Shown: positions 62,501 through 63,369, counted from the stretch's first letter. The stretch: DNA of 64,000 nt from Patiria miniata (GCF_015706575.1 NW_024037069.1:41003315-41067314); one strand, 5' to 3'. Notes: generated from the sequence alone by a model not told the origin. Program-made: numbers and translations.

Positions 62501-63369
62501 TTAGCCAAAGAGGCGTTTGGGTGTCTTTTTTTGGCCTGCAAGTTTTGTATTTAGATATTTGTGGACATCCCTGCGTGACCTTTGTTCTTGATATATGTGC
62601 ACAGTGTAATTCATGTGGCACAGAAATTTACAGGGATTTATTTTTTATAGATGTTTATAAGAATTGAGGAAGTAGCTGGGCACATTTTTCAACACTGACG
62701 ACTACCTTTCTACTTTGAAATTAGTTTGAAAAGTTTATTATTGTCGCTGCCACAGGTCATTTTAAAAAAAAAGCTTGTCACATTGTTTTGAGACAGGTGT
62801 TATGTGATTGATTGAGGACATGATTACAACTCAATAGTAAAAGTTTTCAAATAAACTACAAATGGAAGCTGACCAGGCGCATTATATTAATGTTGGTAAA
62901 GTTGAACAAAGAAATCGACTGGAGTGGGGTTTGAGCCTGCGACCTCCGGACTGCAGTTCCGGTGCTCTACCAACTGAGCTATCCAGCCCTATGTTGGCGG
63001 TTCCCCCATTATGTCAATGTCTTTGTTCAAGCGGCGCTAGTCAGAACCCTTTAAAAACAGTACGAGTGAGATTCCCCCAAATGTCCCCTGTGCAGCTACA
63101 AATATTAACCCATTCTTATCCCCCTTGTCCACCCTCAGGGCTCAGAGAGCGACATCGAGTACACGGAAGACCCCCACTCCTTTGTCAACCACTACACCAA
63201 CGTGCCCGACAGCACCTACCCTAGCCACTCCTGGCGACGTCAGAAGGGTCCCAAGGCCTACAGCTACACCGACAGCGAGTCGGACATGCACAGCATTCAC
63301 ATCAACGGGCTGGCTGGTATGCCGGCTGGTTCCCGGGCCCCGCTCCACGGATTCTCATCCTTCGTATAG
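14246..63369 (+). CDS. sdk: Sidekick cell-adhesion protein, all exons except the leader exon
   Basis: Spliced gene of 40 recognisable coding exons (E1-E40, listed separately; one is a candidate microexon). Exon lengths total 6326 nt and stay in one frame from a phase-1 entry to the TAG at 63367-63369, giving about 2107 residues. Vertebrate SDK1/SDK2 have roughly 2170-2210 residues including the leader. Domain order is Ig x6, FN3 x13, one membrane span, then a tail of about 190 residues. Family-specific blocks, recognised from memory of vertebrate SDK, are PFDGNSPL in FN3-1, VPGPVG in FN3-4, FYEEWWFL before the membrane span, RPSPGS and HSFVNHY in the tail, and the C-terminal GFSSFV, a PDZ-ligand type end. 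Known SDK proteins mediate homophilic adhesion at synapses and tricellular junctions; that role is inferred by homology here. No leader peptide is visible, so the true start lies outside the window or in an unrecognised exon before 14246. Confidence 0.96.
14688..14768 (+). CDS. sdk: sdk E2: Ig2, first half
   Basis: 81-nt phase 1-1 exon after CCCTGCAG, ending at AG|GTAAAT. It encodes [12 protein letters not shown] to VFLSCPDI and supplies the first Ig2 cysteine. An 81-nt symmetric exon could be skipped without a frameshift, but Ig2 would then lose its B strand. Confidence 0.9.
   Translation: MWIVSPEWTGQRLPQPGRPSFYLVLI
14992..15189 (+). CDS. sdk: sdk E3: Ig2, second half
   Basis: Phase 1-1 exon after CACACAG, ending G|GTAGGT. 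It carries the Ig tryptophan in EIKWQKDG and the second cysteine in AYTCLASN, and closes with TITLNVQG, the G strand and linker to Ig3. Confidence 0.93.
15436..15535 (+). CDS. sdk: sdk E4: Ig3, first half
   Basis: Phase 1 to phase 2 exon after CAACAG. It encodes [16 protein letters not shown] to LECIVNAR. The donor AG|GTTGGT splits the Arg codon completed by E5, recreating NARPL, which vertebrate SDK Ig3 also has. The following 773-bp intron shows nothing recognisable. Confidence 0.9.
16309..16493 (+). CDS. sdk: sdk E5: Ig3, second half
   Basis: Enters in phase 2 after TTTTTTTCCCAG and leaves in phase 1 at A|GTAAGT. Tryptophan in VITWKHDG, second cysteine in AYECEAKM. The next intron (16494-20832, 4.3 kb) carries a hAT-like MITE, a tandem-repeat TIR element and a duplicated segment, described separately; 16494-17572 and 17906-18880 show nothing else recognisable. 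Confidence 0.93.
17581..17897. mobile_element. hAT-like MITE with 8-bp target duplication
   Basis: Inverted termini CAAGGGCGGATCCA (17581-17594) and TGGATCCGCCCTTG (17884-17897). Flanking 8-mers TCCAAATG and TCGAAATG agree at 7 of 8. The interior is rich in G and C homopolymer runs and has no transposase. Confidence 0.85.
18885..20225 (+). repeat. Duplicated segment, left unit, split by an insertion
   Basis: 18885-19000 (GTTTGATATTATCATG, CCAACATGTGC) and about 20045-20225 (CAGCCACTCTGTAAACC, CCATATTTCC) together match the uninterrupted unit at 20245-20545. The gap between the parts is exactly the element at 19008-20019. Confidence 0.7.
19008..20019. mobile_element. TIR element carrying five 145-bp tandem repeats
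   Basis: Begins ATGCCCCGCGGCG and ends GCGGGGCAT, a 9-bp inverted terminus. After a GGGT/GGTG microsatellite (19060-19120) come five tandem copies starting at 19131, 19276, 19421, 19566 and 19711, each exactly 145 bp and beginning AATCTTGTCAGCGCGATAAC, and a sixth partial start at 19856. No coding capacity. Class unassigned. Confidence 0.8.
20245..20545 (+). repeat. Duplicated segment, right unit, intact
   Basis: Uninterrupted unit: GTTTGATGCTATCATGC, CCAACATGTGCC, CAGCCACTCTGGTAACC, CCATATTTCCATTCAGGG. It is a tandem partner of the split unit just upstream. Confidence 0.7.
20833..20990 (+). CDS. sdk: sdk E6: Ig4, first half
   Basis: Phase 1 to phase 0 exon. Cysteine in TMSCGAAG, tryptophan in TITWFRN; ends LSRFQ at CAG|GTAGGT. 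The acceptor ATGACGCAG has an unusually poor pyrimidine tract, but the protein match and phase are unambiguous. Confidence 0.88.
21005..21145 (+). repeat. GGAGGATT-rich dispersed repeat, copy 2
   Basis: Fills most of the 208-bp intron between E6 and E7: TTGACACAGTGCATCTTCC, TTTTTGCCATATAGCCTCAA, GGGAGGATTTGGGAAGG. Same orientation as copy 1. Confidence 0.6.
21199..21319 (+). CDS. sdk: sdk E7: Ig4, second half
   Basis: Phase 0 to phase 1 exon starting [10 protein letters not shown], with the second Ig4 cysteine in MYQCLISN, ending at G|GTAAGG. The acceptor GATACCAAG is weak and AAG rather than CAG, so the exact start is less sure than for other exons; phase and spacing support it. The next intron holds an expanded TTAA element. 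Confidence 0.85.
21480..22115 (+). mobile_element. TTAA MITE family A, copy 2, with triplicated head
   Basis: The body from GTGCACGGCC to GCGTGAAGTGGTT matches copy 1. The head is present three times in tandem, starting near 21485, 21607 and 21731, each with CCTGTTCGC, CGGAG and GTCAAGATTGCC. Terminal TTAA is lost on the right. It lies between E7 and E8. Confidence 0.75.
22453..22569 (+). CDS. sdk: sdk E8: Ig5, first half
   Basis: Symmetric phase 1-1 exon after CTCATTTCAG, ending AAAG|GTGAGG. Encodes [21 protein letters not shown] (first cysteine) and TITWLK (tryptophan). Confidence 0.92.
22827..22920 (+). repeat. Single-arm copy of the 951-1117 hairpin repeat
   Basis: From CTCGGGTCATTATCAGC to ACACATTTATTCCCTTA the sequence follows the right arm of the hairpin (1038-1117) with scattered substitutions. 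The other arm is absent. It lies in the intron between E8 and E9. Confidence 0.7.
23031..23180 (+). CDS. sdk: sdk E9: Ig5, second half
   Basis: Symmetric phase 1-1 exon after CTTTTCACAG, ending T|GTAAGT. Second cysteine in [21 protein letters not shown] includes an N-glycosylation sequon. A TTAA element fills much of the next intron. Confidence 0.92.
23610..24143 (-). mobile_element. TTAA MITE family B, copy 1
   Basis: TTAAAGGTAGAGTAGATCGT at the left and its complement at the right (ATGATCTACCCTACCTTTAA), with TTAA on both sides. The body (CGCGTAGCTGCAATCGGC, GGCAACTTTTGA) matches 53897-54441 in reverse. It fills half of the E9-E10 intron. Confidence 0.8.
24259..24540 (+). CDS. sdk: sdk E10: Ig6, whole domain
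   Basis: Phase 1-1 exon after TGATTCCAG, ending G|GTAAGT. Cysteines in VMTCVVQH and YECVVTSV, tryptophan in VQWNHNS, sequon NATL near the end. The next intron (24541-25713) has a TTTCAGCT-rich patch near 24570-24710 and a short inverted repeat near 24868-24896; nothing else recognised. Confidence 0.94.
25714..25848 (+). CDS. sdk: sdk E11: FN3-1, first half
   Basis: Symmetric phase 1-1 exon after GTGTGGACAG. Encodes ELPQKPTNV, then [18 protein letters not shown]; the PFDGNSPL block is a hallmark of SDK FN3-1. Donor G|GTAAGA. A SINE copy lies in the next intron. Confidence 0.94.
26040..26310 (+). mobile_element. tRNA-derived SINE, family 1, near full length
   Basis: Head with a Pol III B-box-like GGATTTGAATCC, then GTCCTTGGGCAAGCCACTTC, TAAATGGGTACCAGCATTAG and GAGATAAACATAGGCCATATGG. 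Related copies at 29160, 42345 and 59420. In the E11-E12 intron, same strand as sdk. Confidence 0.8.
26506..26673 (+). CDS. sdk: sdk E12: FN3-1, second half
   Basis: Symmetric phase 1-1 exon after TTTTTCCCAG, ending C|GTAAGT. Contains the FN3 F strand as [15 protein letters not shown]. The following 715-bp intron has a TTCAATTCA-rich stretch near 26926-26955 and otherwise nothing recognisable. Confidence 0.93.
27389..27459 (+). CDS. sdk: sdk E13: FN3-2, first part
   Basis: 71-nt phase 1 to 0 exon after TTTTCCACCAG, ending CAG|GTAACT. Encodes [10 protein letters not shown] and TSIIVEWQ (FN3 B strand with its tryptophan). The next intron carries a TA-flanked MITE. Confidence 0.92.
27862..28059. 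mobile_element. TA-flanked MITE, CACTG type
   Basis: Begins CACTGTAAAAAGG and ends TTTTTTTCAGTG, flanked by TA. Contains the inverted pairs GTTGGGCAA/TTGCCCAAC and GATAATTCG/CGAATTATC. Intron between E13 and E14. Confidence 0.7.
28455..28689 (+). CDS. sdk: sdk E14: FN3-2, second part
   Basis: Phase 0 to 1 exon after CCTTTCCAG, ending G|GTATGA. Encodes [18 protein letters not shown] and [14 protein letters not shown], closely like vertebrate SDK FN3-2 (YEIEVAAYNSAGLG from memory). A SINE occupies part of the next intron; poly-G runs lie near 28741 and 29629. Confidence 0.95.
29160..29345 (+). mobile_element. tRNA-derived SINE, family 1
   Basis: The head keeps both Pol III boxes: GTGGTCTAGCGGTGGAGC (A-box region) and GTGGGTTCGAGCCCCACC (B box and T stem). 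The body has GCCCTTGAGTAAGGCACTTT and TAAATGGGTACCGGC. Not a tRNA gene because the anticodon arm is degenerate. Confidence 0.8.
29706..29821 (+). CDS. sdk: sdk E15: FN3-3, first part
   Basis: Phase 1 to 0 exon, acceptor GTGATCAG, donor AAG|GTAGGT. Encodes [18 protein letters not shown] and INGINLGYK, the last matching the SDK block INGINQGYK. Confidence 0.93.
30576..30771 (+). CDS. sdk: sdk E16: FN3-3, second part
   Basis: Phase 0 to 1 exon after CCAACAG, ending G|GTCAGT. Encodes LHAWLNGS to [15 protein letters not shown] and LRTHED, near-identical in pattern to vertebrate SDK (SVLCFTTPGDGP, VRTHED). The next intron shows nothing recognisable apart from a poly-G run near 31115. Confidence 0.94.
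31323..31421 (+). CDS. sdk: sdk E17: FN3-4, first part
   Basis: Symmetric phase 1-1 exon after TTTTCCTGTAG, ending G|GTAAGT. Encodes [23 protein letters not shown] and NGIIT, a very conserved SDK stretch. A LINE relic lies in the next intron. Confidence 0.94.
31827..32201 (+). pseudogene. LINE reverse-transcriptase C-terminal relic
   Basis: Open for about 125 codons: [63 protein letters not shown]. This is the thumb-to-C-terminus pattern of CR1/Jockey-type non-LTR retrotransposon ORF2. A stop just upstream (31824) and the loss of all catalytic RT motifs show a 5'-truncated insertion. It lies between E17 and E18. Confidence 0.8.
32392..32583 (+). CDS. sdk: sdk E18: FN3-4, second part
   Basis: Symmetric phase 1-1 exon after AATCTCTTTAG, ending T|GTAAGT. 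Encodes [25 protein letters not shown] and FSSGVPP (SDK: SSGVPPE). Two potential N-glycosylation or linker residues aside, nothing odd. Confidence 0.93.
32990..33120 (+). repeat. Inverted-repeat relic related to SINE family 2
   Basis: AATATTAGGTTTGCCCT at 33001 and its complement AGGGCAAAACCTAATATT at the other end form a stem-loop of about 120 nt. The loop has CCCACCTGAGTGATTTTTTT, as in the family 2 SINE. Confidence 0.55.
33374..33673 (+). CDS. sdk: sdk E19: FN3-5, whole domain
   Basis: 300-nt symmetric phase 1-1 exon after CTCTCTTCCAG, ending A|GTGAGT; the only FN3 domain in one exon. Encodes [40 protein letters not shown] and RKIQTLQ, all matching SDK FN3-5. The exon is clearly more GC-rich than its introns. 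The next intron (506 bp) shows nothing recognisable. Confidence 0.95.
34180..34250 (+). CDS. sdk: sdk E20: FN3-6, first part
   Basis: 71-nt phase 1 to 0 exon after TTTTTCATAG, ending GTG|GTAAGT. Encodes [16 protein letters not shown] and SLRVRWV. Same length and phases as E13 and E28, as expected from ancient domain duplication. Confidence 0.92.
34785..34920 (+). repeat. Dispersed repeat, copy 2
   Basis: Second copy of the 7025-7160 repeat, in the intron between E20 and E21: TTCCAGCTTCTACGAAG, TCCATCCATTTCTGAAA and GCAAACGTTGTATATT. It is in the same orientation as the first copy. Confidence 0.6.
35064..35304 (+). CDS. sdk: sdk E21: FN3-6, second part
   Basis: Phase 0 to 1 exon after CCTGCCACAG, ending G|GTAAAT. 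Encodes [18 protein letters not shown], a sequon NATT, and [19 protein letters not shown] (SDK: EWTEYRVQVQAFNAIG). A short TIR element follows in the intron; the rest of that intron is AT-rich without recognisable features. Confidence 0.93.
35318..35579. mobile_element. Short TIR element with GAGCAAGTTCGGGC ends
   Basis: Left end GAGCAGTTCGGGCCAGGA and the complement of the right end GAGCAAGTTCGGGCATGA pair. A related end fragment, GAGCAAGTTCTGGCGTGAAC, is at 29938. 262 bp, non-coding, between E21 and E22. Confidence 0.6.
35916..36031 (+). CDS. sdk: sdk E22: FN3-7, first part
   Basis: Phase 1 to 0 exon after TTTACCCACAG, ending AAG|GTAAAA. Encodes [14 protein letters not shown] and QNGAILGYK, matching SDK VPSSGPTNV and LVLGYK. 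The next 522-bp intron shows nothing recognisable. Confidence 0.94.
36554..36740 (+). CDS. sdk: sdk E23: FN3-7, second part
   Basis: Phase 0 to 1 exon after CTCCACACAG, ending G|GTGAGA. Encodes VLYHITTSP to [15 protein letters not shown] and YTRMGDG (SDK: FTRIGDG). Confidence 0.93.
36955..37061 (+). CDS. sdk: sdk E24: FN3-8, first part
   Basis: Phase 1 to 0 exon after TTTTACTCATAG, ending AGG|GTGAGT. Encodes [18 protein letters not shown] and [13 protein letters not shown] has VPGPPMGILFPEV at this place. The 384-bp intron after it is AT-rich with nothing recognisable. Confidence 0.95.
37446..37632 (+). CDS. sdk: sdk E25: FN3-8, second part
   Basis: Phase 0 to 1 exon, acceptor GGTCAG immediately followed by GTAAGC, so acceptor and a donor-like word abut. 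Encodes [11 protein letters not shown] to [14 protein letters not shown] and VITTNDR (SDK: TRKGWG, VTTEKRD). A short-period satellite fills the next intron. Confidence 0.91.
37675..38125. repeat. Short-period satellite, GTCAATCACAA type
   Basis: About 40 tandem, imperfect copies of an 11-nt unit (AATCACAAGTC) with GTCAGTCAC and CATGTC variants. The open frame across it (37680-38063) exists only because the unit has few stops. Intron between E25 and E26. Confidence 0.85.
38520..38712 (+). CDS. sdk: sdk E26: FN3-9, first part
   Basis: Phase 1 to 2 exon after TTCACTGCCAG, ending AA|GTAAGC. Encodes [33 protein letters not shown] and SIQVKEG, like SDK [20 protein letters not shown]. Confidence 0.93.
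39086..39191 (-). mobile_element. TTAA MITE family B, internally deleted copy
   Basis: TTAAAGTTCAG at the left and ATGATGGACTATATCTTTAA at the right, with only about 100 bp left. Intron between E26 and E27. Confidence 0.65.
39296..39399 (+). CDS. sdk: sdk E27: FN3-9, second part
   Basis: Phase 2 to 1 exon after CTTTTTAG, ending G|GTGAGA. Encodes [19 protein letters not shown] and [14 protein letters not shown] has LKPFTSYKFRVKATNDIG. A 22-bp minisatellite occupies the next intron. Confidence 0.93.
39515..39975. repeat. 22-bp minisatellite bracketed by direct repeats
   Basis: Sixteen copies of ATACTGCAACATAAATGG plus TGAG start every 22 bp from 39567 to 39897, almost without variation (ACACAAA in two, AATATAAA in one). 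Both sides carry AAAGATGAGCAGTTGAGCAG and TTTGAGTTGTTTAAGT (39515-39562, 39919-39969), a roughly 48-bp direct repeat. Minus-strand ORFs in all three frames are artefacts of the repeat. Confidence 0.92.
40007..40077 (+). CDS. sdk: sdk E28: FN3-10, first part
   Basis: 71-nt phase 1 to 0 exon after TTTCTGTCAG, ending ACG|GTGAGT. Encodes [18 protein letters not shown] and VRVIWT. Confidence 0.92.
40210..40597 (-). mobile_element. TTAA MITE family A, diverged inverted copy
   Basis: Ends TTAACCACTTGACG and its partner ATTAAGTGGTTAA, both with TTAA. Internal TTTGTACAATATTTG and AACTTCATATTT match the complement of copy 1. Located between E28 and E29. Confidence 0.7.
40908..41136 (+). CDS. sdk: sdk E29: FN3-10, second part
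   Basis: Phase 0 to 1 exon after AACCAACACAG, ending A|GTAAGT. Encodes [34 protein letters not shown] and VMVYVGVA. It lacks the roughly 25-residue insertion that I recall in the C-C' region of vertebrate SDK1 FN3-10. Two small inverted-repeat elements follow in the intron. Confidence 0.92.
41263..41502. mobile_element. Small TIR element with internal hairpin
   Basis: TGCTAGGTTC at the left and GAACCTAGCA at the right. Within it, 41335-41381 folds into a strong hairpin (GAAGC, CCCCGACAA, TTGAACATGTTCAA centre, TTGTCGGGG, GCTTC). Confidence 0.5.
41836..42079. mobile_element. MITE with AGGGCCCATCTCAA termini
   Basis: AGGGCCCATCTCAA at 41836 and its complement TTGAGATGGGCCCT ending at 42079 are a perfect 14-bp pair; 244 bp, non-coding. 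It ends about 90 bp before E30. Confidence 0.75.
42169..42284 (+). CDS. sdk: sdk E30: FN3-11, first part
   Basis: Phase 1 to 0 exon after TTTTGTATGTAG, ending AAG|GTAAGA. Encodes [14 protein letters not shown] and [15 protein letters not shown] has VPTAAPRNVVVHG and NGDIQGYK. The following 7.3-kb intron, the longest here, hosts the antisense transposase-like gene. Confidence 0.93.
42345..42475 (+). mobile_element. SINE family 1, fragment
   Basis: GGGCAGGGGTCAGGG, GTTTAAATCCAAC, GTCCTTGGGCATGACACTTT and CTCTCCACCCAGG follow the family. Right half missing. Confidence 0.6.
43336..43475 (+). repeat. Local duplicate, copy 1
   Basis: GTGAATTTCATGGCGATCG, ATTTTGTTGTTG, AAAATGGCGGACCTCGCG and ATAGATGCAGTACTATC recur about 740 bp downstream at 44070-44190. 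Confidence 0.7.
44070..44190 (+). repeat. Local duplicate, copy 2
   Basis: GTGAATTTCATGGTGATTG, ATTTTGTTGTTTTT, AAAATGGCGGACCTCGCG and ATAGATGCAGTACTATC; a shorter spacer than in copy 1. Intervening sequence (43480-44070) shows nothing recognisable. Confidence 0.7.
44570..44845 (+). mobile_element. SINE-like repeat
   Basis: GAGTTCGAATCCCGCC is a Pol III B-box-like word, followed by CCGTGGGTTTTCCCCAG and GGGGTTTCCTCCCACCC, a SINE-like body. No A box found with confidence. Confidence 0.5.
44925..45075. repeat. GACTC-rich simple repeat
   Basis: Irregular array of GACTCG, GACTCAGA and CGAGACTC words. A GACT-type patch of the same kind is near 2155-2330. Confidence 0.6.
45618..49069 (-). mobile_element. 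Probable DNA transposon around the 970-aa gene; ends tentative
   Basis: ACCGATCCAGAAGCGTCG at 45618 (inward) and the complement of 49044-49069 (GCTGATCCATTTGGCATGCG) share GATCCA and CGCCTC with spacing, a weak inverted repeat. A second inverted copy of the left motif, GACGCTTACTGGATCAGT (45779-45796), lies 14 bp after the stop codon. No convincing target duplication was found, so the limits may be wrong. Confidence 0.4.
45810..48722 (-). CDS. Intronless 970-aa transposase-like protein with SINHCAF-like zinc module
   Basis: One uninterrupted ORF antisense to sdk, in its largest intron. Residues 8-50 have [18 protein letters not shown] and CSSC, closely like the N-terminal cysteine module of SINHCAF/FAM60A (CCICRAKSSSSRF, DFQSCF, CNAC from memory). 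Residues 110-135 look like a coiled coil and 225-250 are Ser/Pro-rich. The body suggests an RNase H-like DDE transposase: D387 in HASGDKGG, then [14 protein letters not shown] (413-426), D527 in [14 protein letters not shown], a HHFCPHC zinc site (543-549), [15 protein letters not shown] (637-651), a charged coiled-coil insertion (about 680-780), and E927 in [18 protein letters not shown]. The order resembles RAG1/Transib: D, CxxC, LHCDIG, then SEGNESGNK with the last E. The D of LHCDIG is absent here (LHISLG), so activity is uncertain. It may be a live element or a host-domesticated gene. Confidence 0.8.
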   Translation of the reverse strand: MPSKREKCCVCKSSVSSRFHATTIYKDDLQSCFLLQEEREGFLCSSCMWCVQSFRQNNSLTYKHRVDSKINSVKRQIRGKRCSNTKEQEEGAGHAGGEIDAPCTSSACSEKIANLKEQIGILEAENNRLKKFEENVITEFGVDRSTGVQQLKSAALHYIIKNSKSQDPDILKVEGTPGRAKCFVRVPVAELGSSTCSNRSLRKRSQIIEKVETLVSGGTFAAVNCGPSSSSSSEQTSSATGSPPPSQVPTVSDDISAQRSANIKRQKDRYAAASKAAGLRVCTKFSRDTVDGLRSLMPETMWTLIKNRLEIETGHKLMGTRQSMRFSAELPYEFEYGEFNGSSGNPVHFTRIVNVEHLITSMVTEQVQYNHIVESFDNTLWLHASGDKGGKTTKMVIQTLNSKERHSVRSVKIMGIFEGGKDDRLNIQAAFKPVFDDLLKVTGDIAKLQLPCPNIDNAEHMYTDDMVQSADDKLDFTPLKELNPDNRYISPNCRYCQSASSSSEAKYPTISESPKIYTKCKLTWGGDWEWIAKILGLTGPNGHHFCPHCLATLQDLKKGKPHAMHILQDFRDDGGDDDEDHGIAAVAQRKLTTCHAKATEFQEKGAKKDQAKNYDNCIQRPLVGTEGYVTEHVSVSPLHISLGLGLQFFEIVQKNAEKLDNEVLENHGIYSGVDDLYTHVNDLSKEHDDLCNSKREREVELVAKQDQVAQVQTNNPNHFIKNGRQYNENSAEAKESRTLVRQLNAECKEINHSVQRLNKEMNENQKMRDKIEQDIKNVTGPFMTKFNRVQEELGIRKQSYHGGSLIGPDVNKMLKEGNFQKFSEIFLPVLIDTTTGCQSFGSPELSDKVHKLFQKFKSCYELYTLNRMLCKHEVELLALRCSEFGCWFPVHFPKENIKRKFHLLTVEVIRQARLLGSVGLMSEQATESIHAQLNKYERMYCTVRQPAKRQKLQIRQQAQYSSPKLTHVKL
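49107..49411. mobile_element. TA-flanked MITE, AGGGCAA type
   Basis: TAAGGGCAATTTCAGCGT left and its complement AGTTGCCCTTA right; AATGTCCATGACAGAGC and GGCTCTGTCACGGACAT continue the inverted pairing for about 50 nt. TA on both sides. Relatives at 58079-58300 and 6741-6860. Confidence 0.75.
49590..49794 (+). CDS. sdk: sdk E31: FN3-11, second part
   Basis: Phase 0 to 1 exon after CTCCAACAG, ending AGTG|GTCAGT. Encodes [27 protein letters not shown] and [20 protein letters not shown] three bases upstream gives another phase and is rejected because phase 1 is needed for E32. The next intron (876 bp) is AT-rich with nothing recognisable. Confidence 0.91.
50671..50808 (+). CDS. sdk: sdk E32: FN3-12, first part
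   Basis: Symmetric phase 1-1 exon after TTTTTGTTTTAG, ending G|GTATTT (a poor donor at +4/+5). Encodes [24 protein letters not shown] and [15 protein letters not shown] has YRLVYEPCSPVDG. Confidence 0.92.
51189..51696. mobile_element. TTAA element with three perfect 16-20-bp palindromes
   Basis: Termini TTAACTCTTTCAGTGCC and GGGCACTGAAAGAGTTAA are inverted repeats with TTAA on both sides, in the piggyBac style. Three palindromes, CTCGTACATGTACGAG (51209-51224) and ACCTCGTACATGTACGAGGT (51251-51270 and 51305-51324), sit near the left end only. An 88-codon ORF inside has no recognisable domain. Confidence 0.8.
51838..52110 (-). pseudogene. LINE reverse-transcriptase C-terminal relic
   Basis: Minus strand encodes [45 protein letters not shown] and [16 protein letters not shown], the usual C-terminus of a LINE ORF2 (FGHv.R, GKR.RGR, W..dR..W). 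Only this end remains. It reads against sdk in the E32-E33 intron; the downstream limit is estimated. Confidence 0.82.
52198..52362 (+). CDS. sdk: sdk E33: FN3-12, second part
   Basis: Symmetric phase 1-1 exon. The acceptor TTGCAG is followed directly by GTGAGA. Encodes [31 protein letters not shown] and [13 protein letters not shown] has [27 protein letters not shown]. It ends at G|GTAATT. Confidence 0.94.
52613..53048. mobile_element. MITE with about 36-nt inverted termini
   Basis: GTGAGGCGTTCTTGCAAAA, then TGAGACGGAAATGGGC on the left; GCCCAGTTCCGTCTCA and GCCAGAACGCCTCAC on the right. Flanking ATTT on both sides may be a 4-bp duplication. Non-coding, between E33 and E34. Confidence 0.75.
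53218..53346 (+). CDS. sdk: sdk E34: FN3-13, first part
   Basis: Symmetric phase 1-1 exon; acceptor TGCTCAG is followed directly by GTAAGC. Encodes [28 protein letters not shown] and YILESQEE. Ends G|GTGGGT. Confidence 0.92.
53522..53695 (+). CDS. sdk: sdk E35: FN3-13, second part
   Basis: Symmetric phase 1-1 exon after GCGTACACAG, ending G|GTAAGG. Encodes [30 protein letters not shown] and MKTTPA. It ends the ectodomain FN3 array, so 13 FN3 domains are accounted for. Two MITEs lie in the intron that follows. Confidence 0.93.
53897..54441 (+). mobile_element. TTAA MITE family B, copy 2
   Basis: TTAAAGATATAGTCCATCAT left, ATGATGGACTATAGCTTTAA right; flanks GTGACTGAG and GTGACTGAGTC show insertion at a TTAA. 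545 bp, no coding capacity. Contains GCCGATTGCAGCTACGCG, shared with copy 1. Confidence 0.82.
54482..54862. mobile_element. hAT-like MITE with 8-bp target duplication
   Basis: Termini CAGGAGCGTCGCGAGA and TCTAGCGACGCCCGAG are imperfect inverted repeats (12 of 16). Flanking 8-mers CCGTTTGG and CCCTTTGG agree at 7 of 8. Interior carries long G and C runs and no transposase. Confidence 0.75.
55379..55405 (+). CDS. sdk: sdk E36: candidate 27-nt microexon before the membrane span
   Basis: TGTTGCTGTAG, a fair acceptor, precedes 27 nt that end at CAG|GTATCA. In phase 1-1 they add GENTAQPDP between FN3-13 and the membrane exon, with no stop and no frame change. E35 also joins E37 directly in frame, so inclusion would be optional. 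Intron 55406-57276 beyond it shows nothing recognisable. Supported only by splice words and frame; it may be chance. Confidence 0.5.
57277..57402 (+). CDS. sdk: sdk E37: transmembrane segment
   Basis: Symmetric phase 1-1 exon after CACCCTAG, ending G|GTCAGT. Encodes [14 protein letters not shown], then a hydrophobic span of about 24 residues ([19 protein letters not shown]), then basic GKSRMYK as the cytoplasmic stop-transfer. FYEEWWFL is the SDK juxtamembrane signature. Confidence 0.96.
57835..58005 (-). mobile_element. tRNA-derived SINE, family 2
   Basis: On the minus strand: TAGCTCAGTGGTCGAGTGG, CTGCT and AGCAG around CTAGAA, then GTGGGTTGGAGTCCCACC. That is a D arm, an anticodon arm with a 6-nt loop and a T arm, so not a working tRNA. 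The tail includes AAATTAGGTTTTGCCC. A headless relative is at 32990-33120. Confidence 0.7.
58079..58300. mobile_element. MITE, AGGGCAA type, second copy
   Basis: AAGGGTAATTGCAGTG, TATGTCCGTGACAGAGC, TCTTATACATCTATCAAG, GGAGATTACAGACTAGGAG and TTGGCTCCGTCCAGGACAT follow the copy at 49107. Right terminus is diverged. Confidence 0.65.
58434..58614 (+). CDS. sdk: sdk E38: cytoplasmic tail, first part
   Basis: Phase 1 to 2 exon after GGTCTTACAG, ending AG|GTGGGT. Encodes [27 protein letters not shown], a Gly/Arg-rich run GGRGRGRGG and [12 protein letters not shown] (SDK: NGLYTRSPPR). The Gly/Arg run is not something I recall in vertebrate SDK. Confidence 0.92.
59150..59303 (+). CDS. sdk: sdk E39: cytoplasmic tail, middle
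   Basis: Phase 2 to 0 exon after GATCATCCAG, ending CAG|GTGAGC. Encodes [32 protein letters not shown] and [19 protein letters not shown] has RPSPGSLHYSDED and SSLTEK. Contains many acidic and serine residues. Confidence 0.94.
59420..61340 (+). mobile_element. SINE family 1, split by a later insertion
   Basis: 59420-59659 carries the head and body (GTGTGGCTCAGTGGTTACGG, GTCCTTGGGCAAGCCACTTC, GAGATAAACGCCGGCCTGATGG is its last part). The tail GGCCATATTGGCTCATGACAA resumes at about 61256. The SINE at 26040 has these two parts contiguous, so the intervening 1.6 kb came later. Confidence 0.8.
59660..61252. mobile_element. 1.6-kb non-autonomous DNA transposon inside a SINE
   Basis: Termini CAGGGCTTGAAAT and its inverted partner AATTCGAGCCCTG; flanked on both sides by GATGG, a likely 5-bp target duplication. 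The CAGGGCT start resembles hAT ends, though hAT elements usually duplicate 8 bp. No transposase ORF inside. A TGGACTAGT-type word family (GTCTAGTG) recurs near the left end and in the right end. Confidence 0.72.
61867..61878 (+). CDS. sdk: Possible 12-nt microexon in the last sdk intron
   Basis: An extended pyrimidine-rich tract ending TTTCTTGCAG precedes TCTTCATATAAG, then GTAAAA. In phase 0-0 it would insert SSYK between SDSQ (E39) and GSES (E40). Splice words are good, but 12 nt are too few to exclude chance. Confidence 0.25.
61939..62155 (-). mobile_element. TTAA MITE family A, short inverted copy
   Basis: 217 bp between TTAACCAGTTCATGCCGG and CCGGCGCGAACTGGTTAA, near-perfect inverted termini with TTAA on both sides. 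Inside, GATATTTCCGGCCTCGCT occurs twice. The complement of the right end reads like the head of copy 1 (GCGCCGGAGGCCATG). Located in the last intron. Confidence 0.8.
62905..62997 (-). repeat. tRNA-Cys-like repeat or pseudogene
   Basis: Minus strand gives GGCTGGATAGCTCAGTTGG, TAGAGC, CCGGA/TCCGG around ACTGCAG. The acceptor stem pairs (GGCTGGA with TCCAGTC), but position 33 is C instead of U and the T stem pairs poorly. It is best taken as a tRNA-derived repeat, not a tRNA gene. Confidence 0.6.
63139..63369 (+). CDS. sdk: sdk E40: C-terminal exon with PDZ-ligand end
   Basis: Enters in phase 0 after TCCACCCTCAG. Encodes [38 protein letters not shown] and ends [13 protein letters not shown], then TAG. 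Vertebrate SDK ends GSRAPIAGFSSFV, which binds MAGI PDZ domains; that partner is inferred for this species. It lacks the Pro-rich linker of about 60 residues found between YSYT and GSRAP in vertebrates. The remaining 630 bp are 3' UTR; I saw no AATAAA before the window ends. Confidence 0.97.
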   Translation, partial: GSESDIEYTEDPHSFVNHYTNVPDSTYPSHSWRRQKGPKAYSYTDSESDMHSIHINGLAGMPAGSRAPLHGFSSFV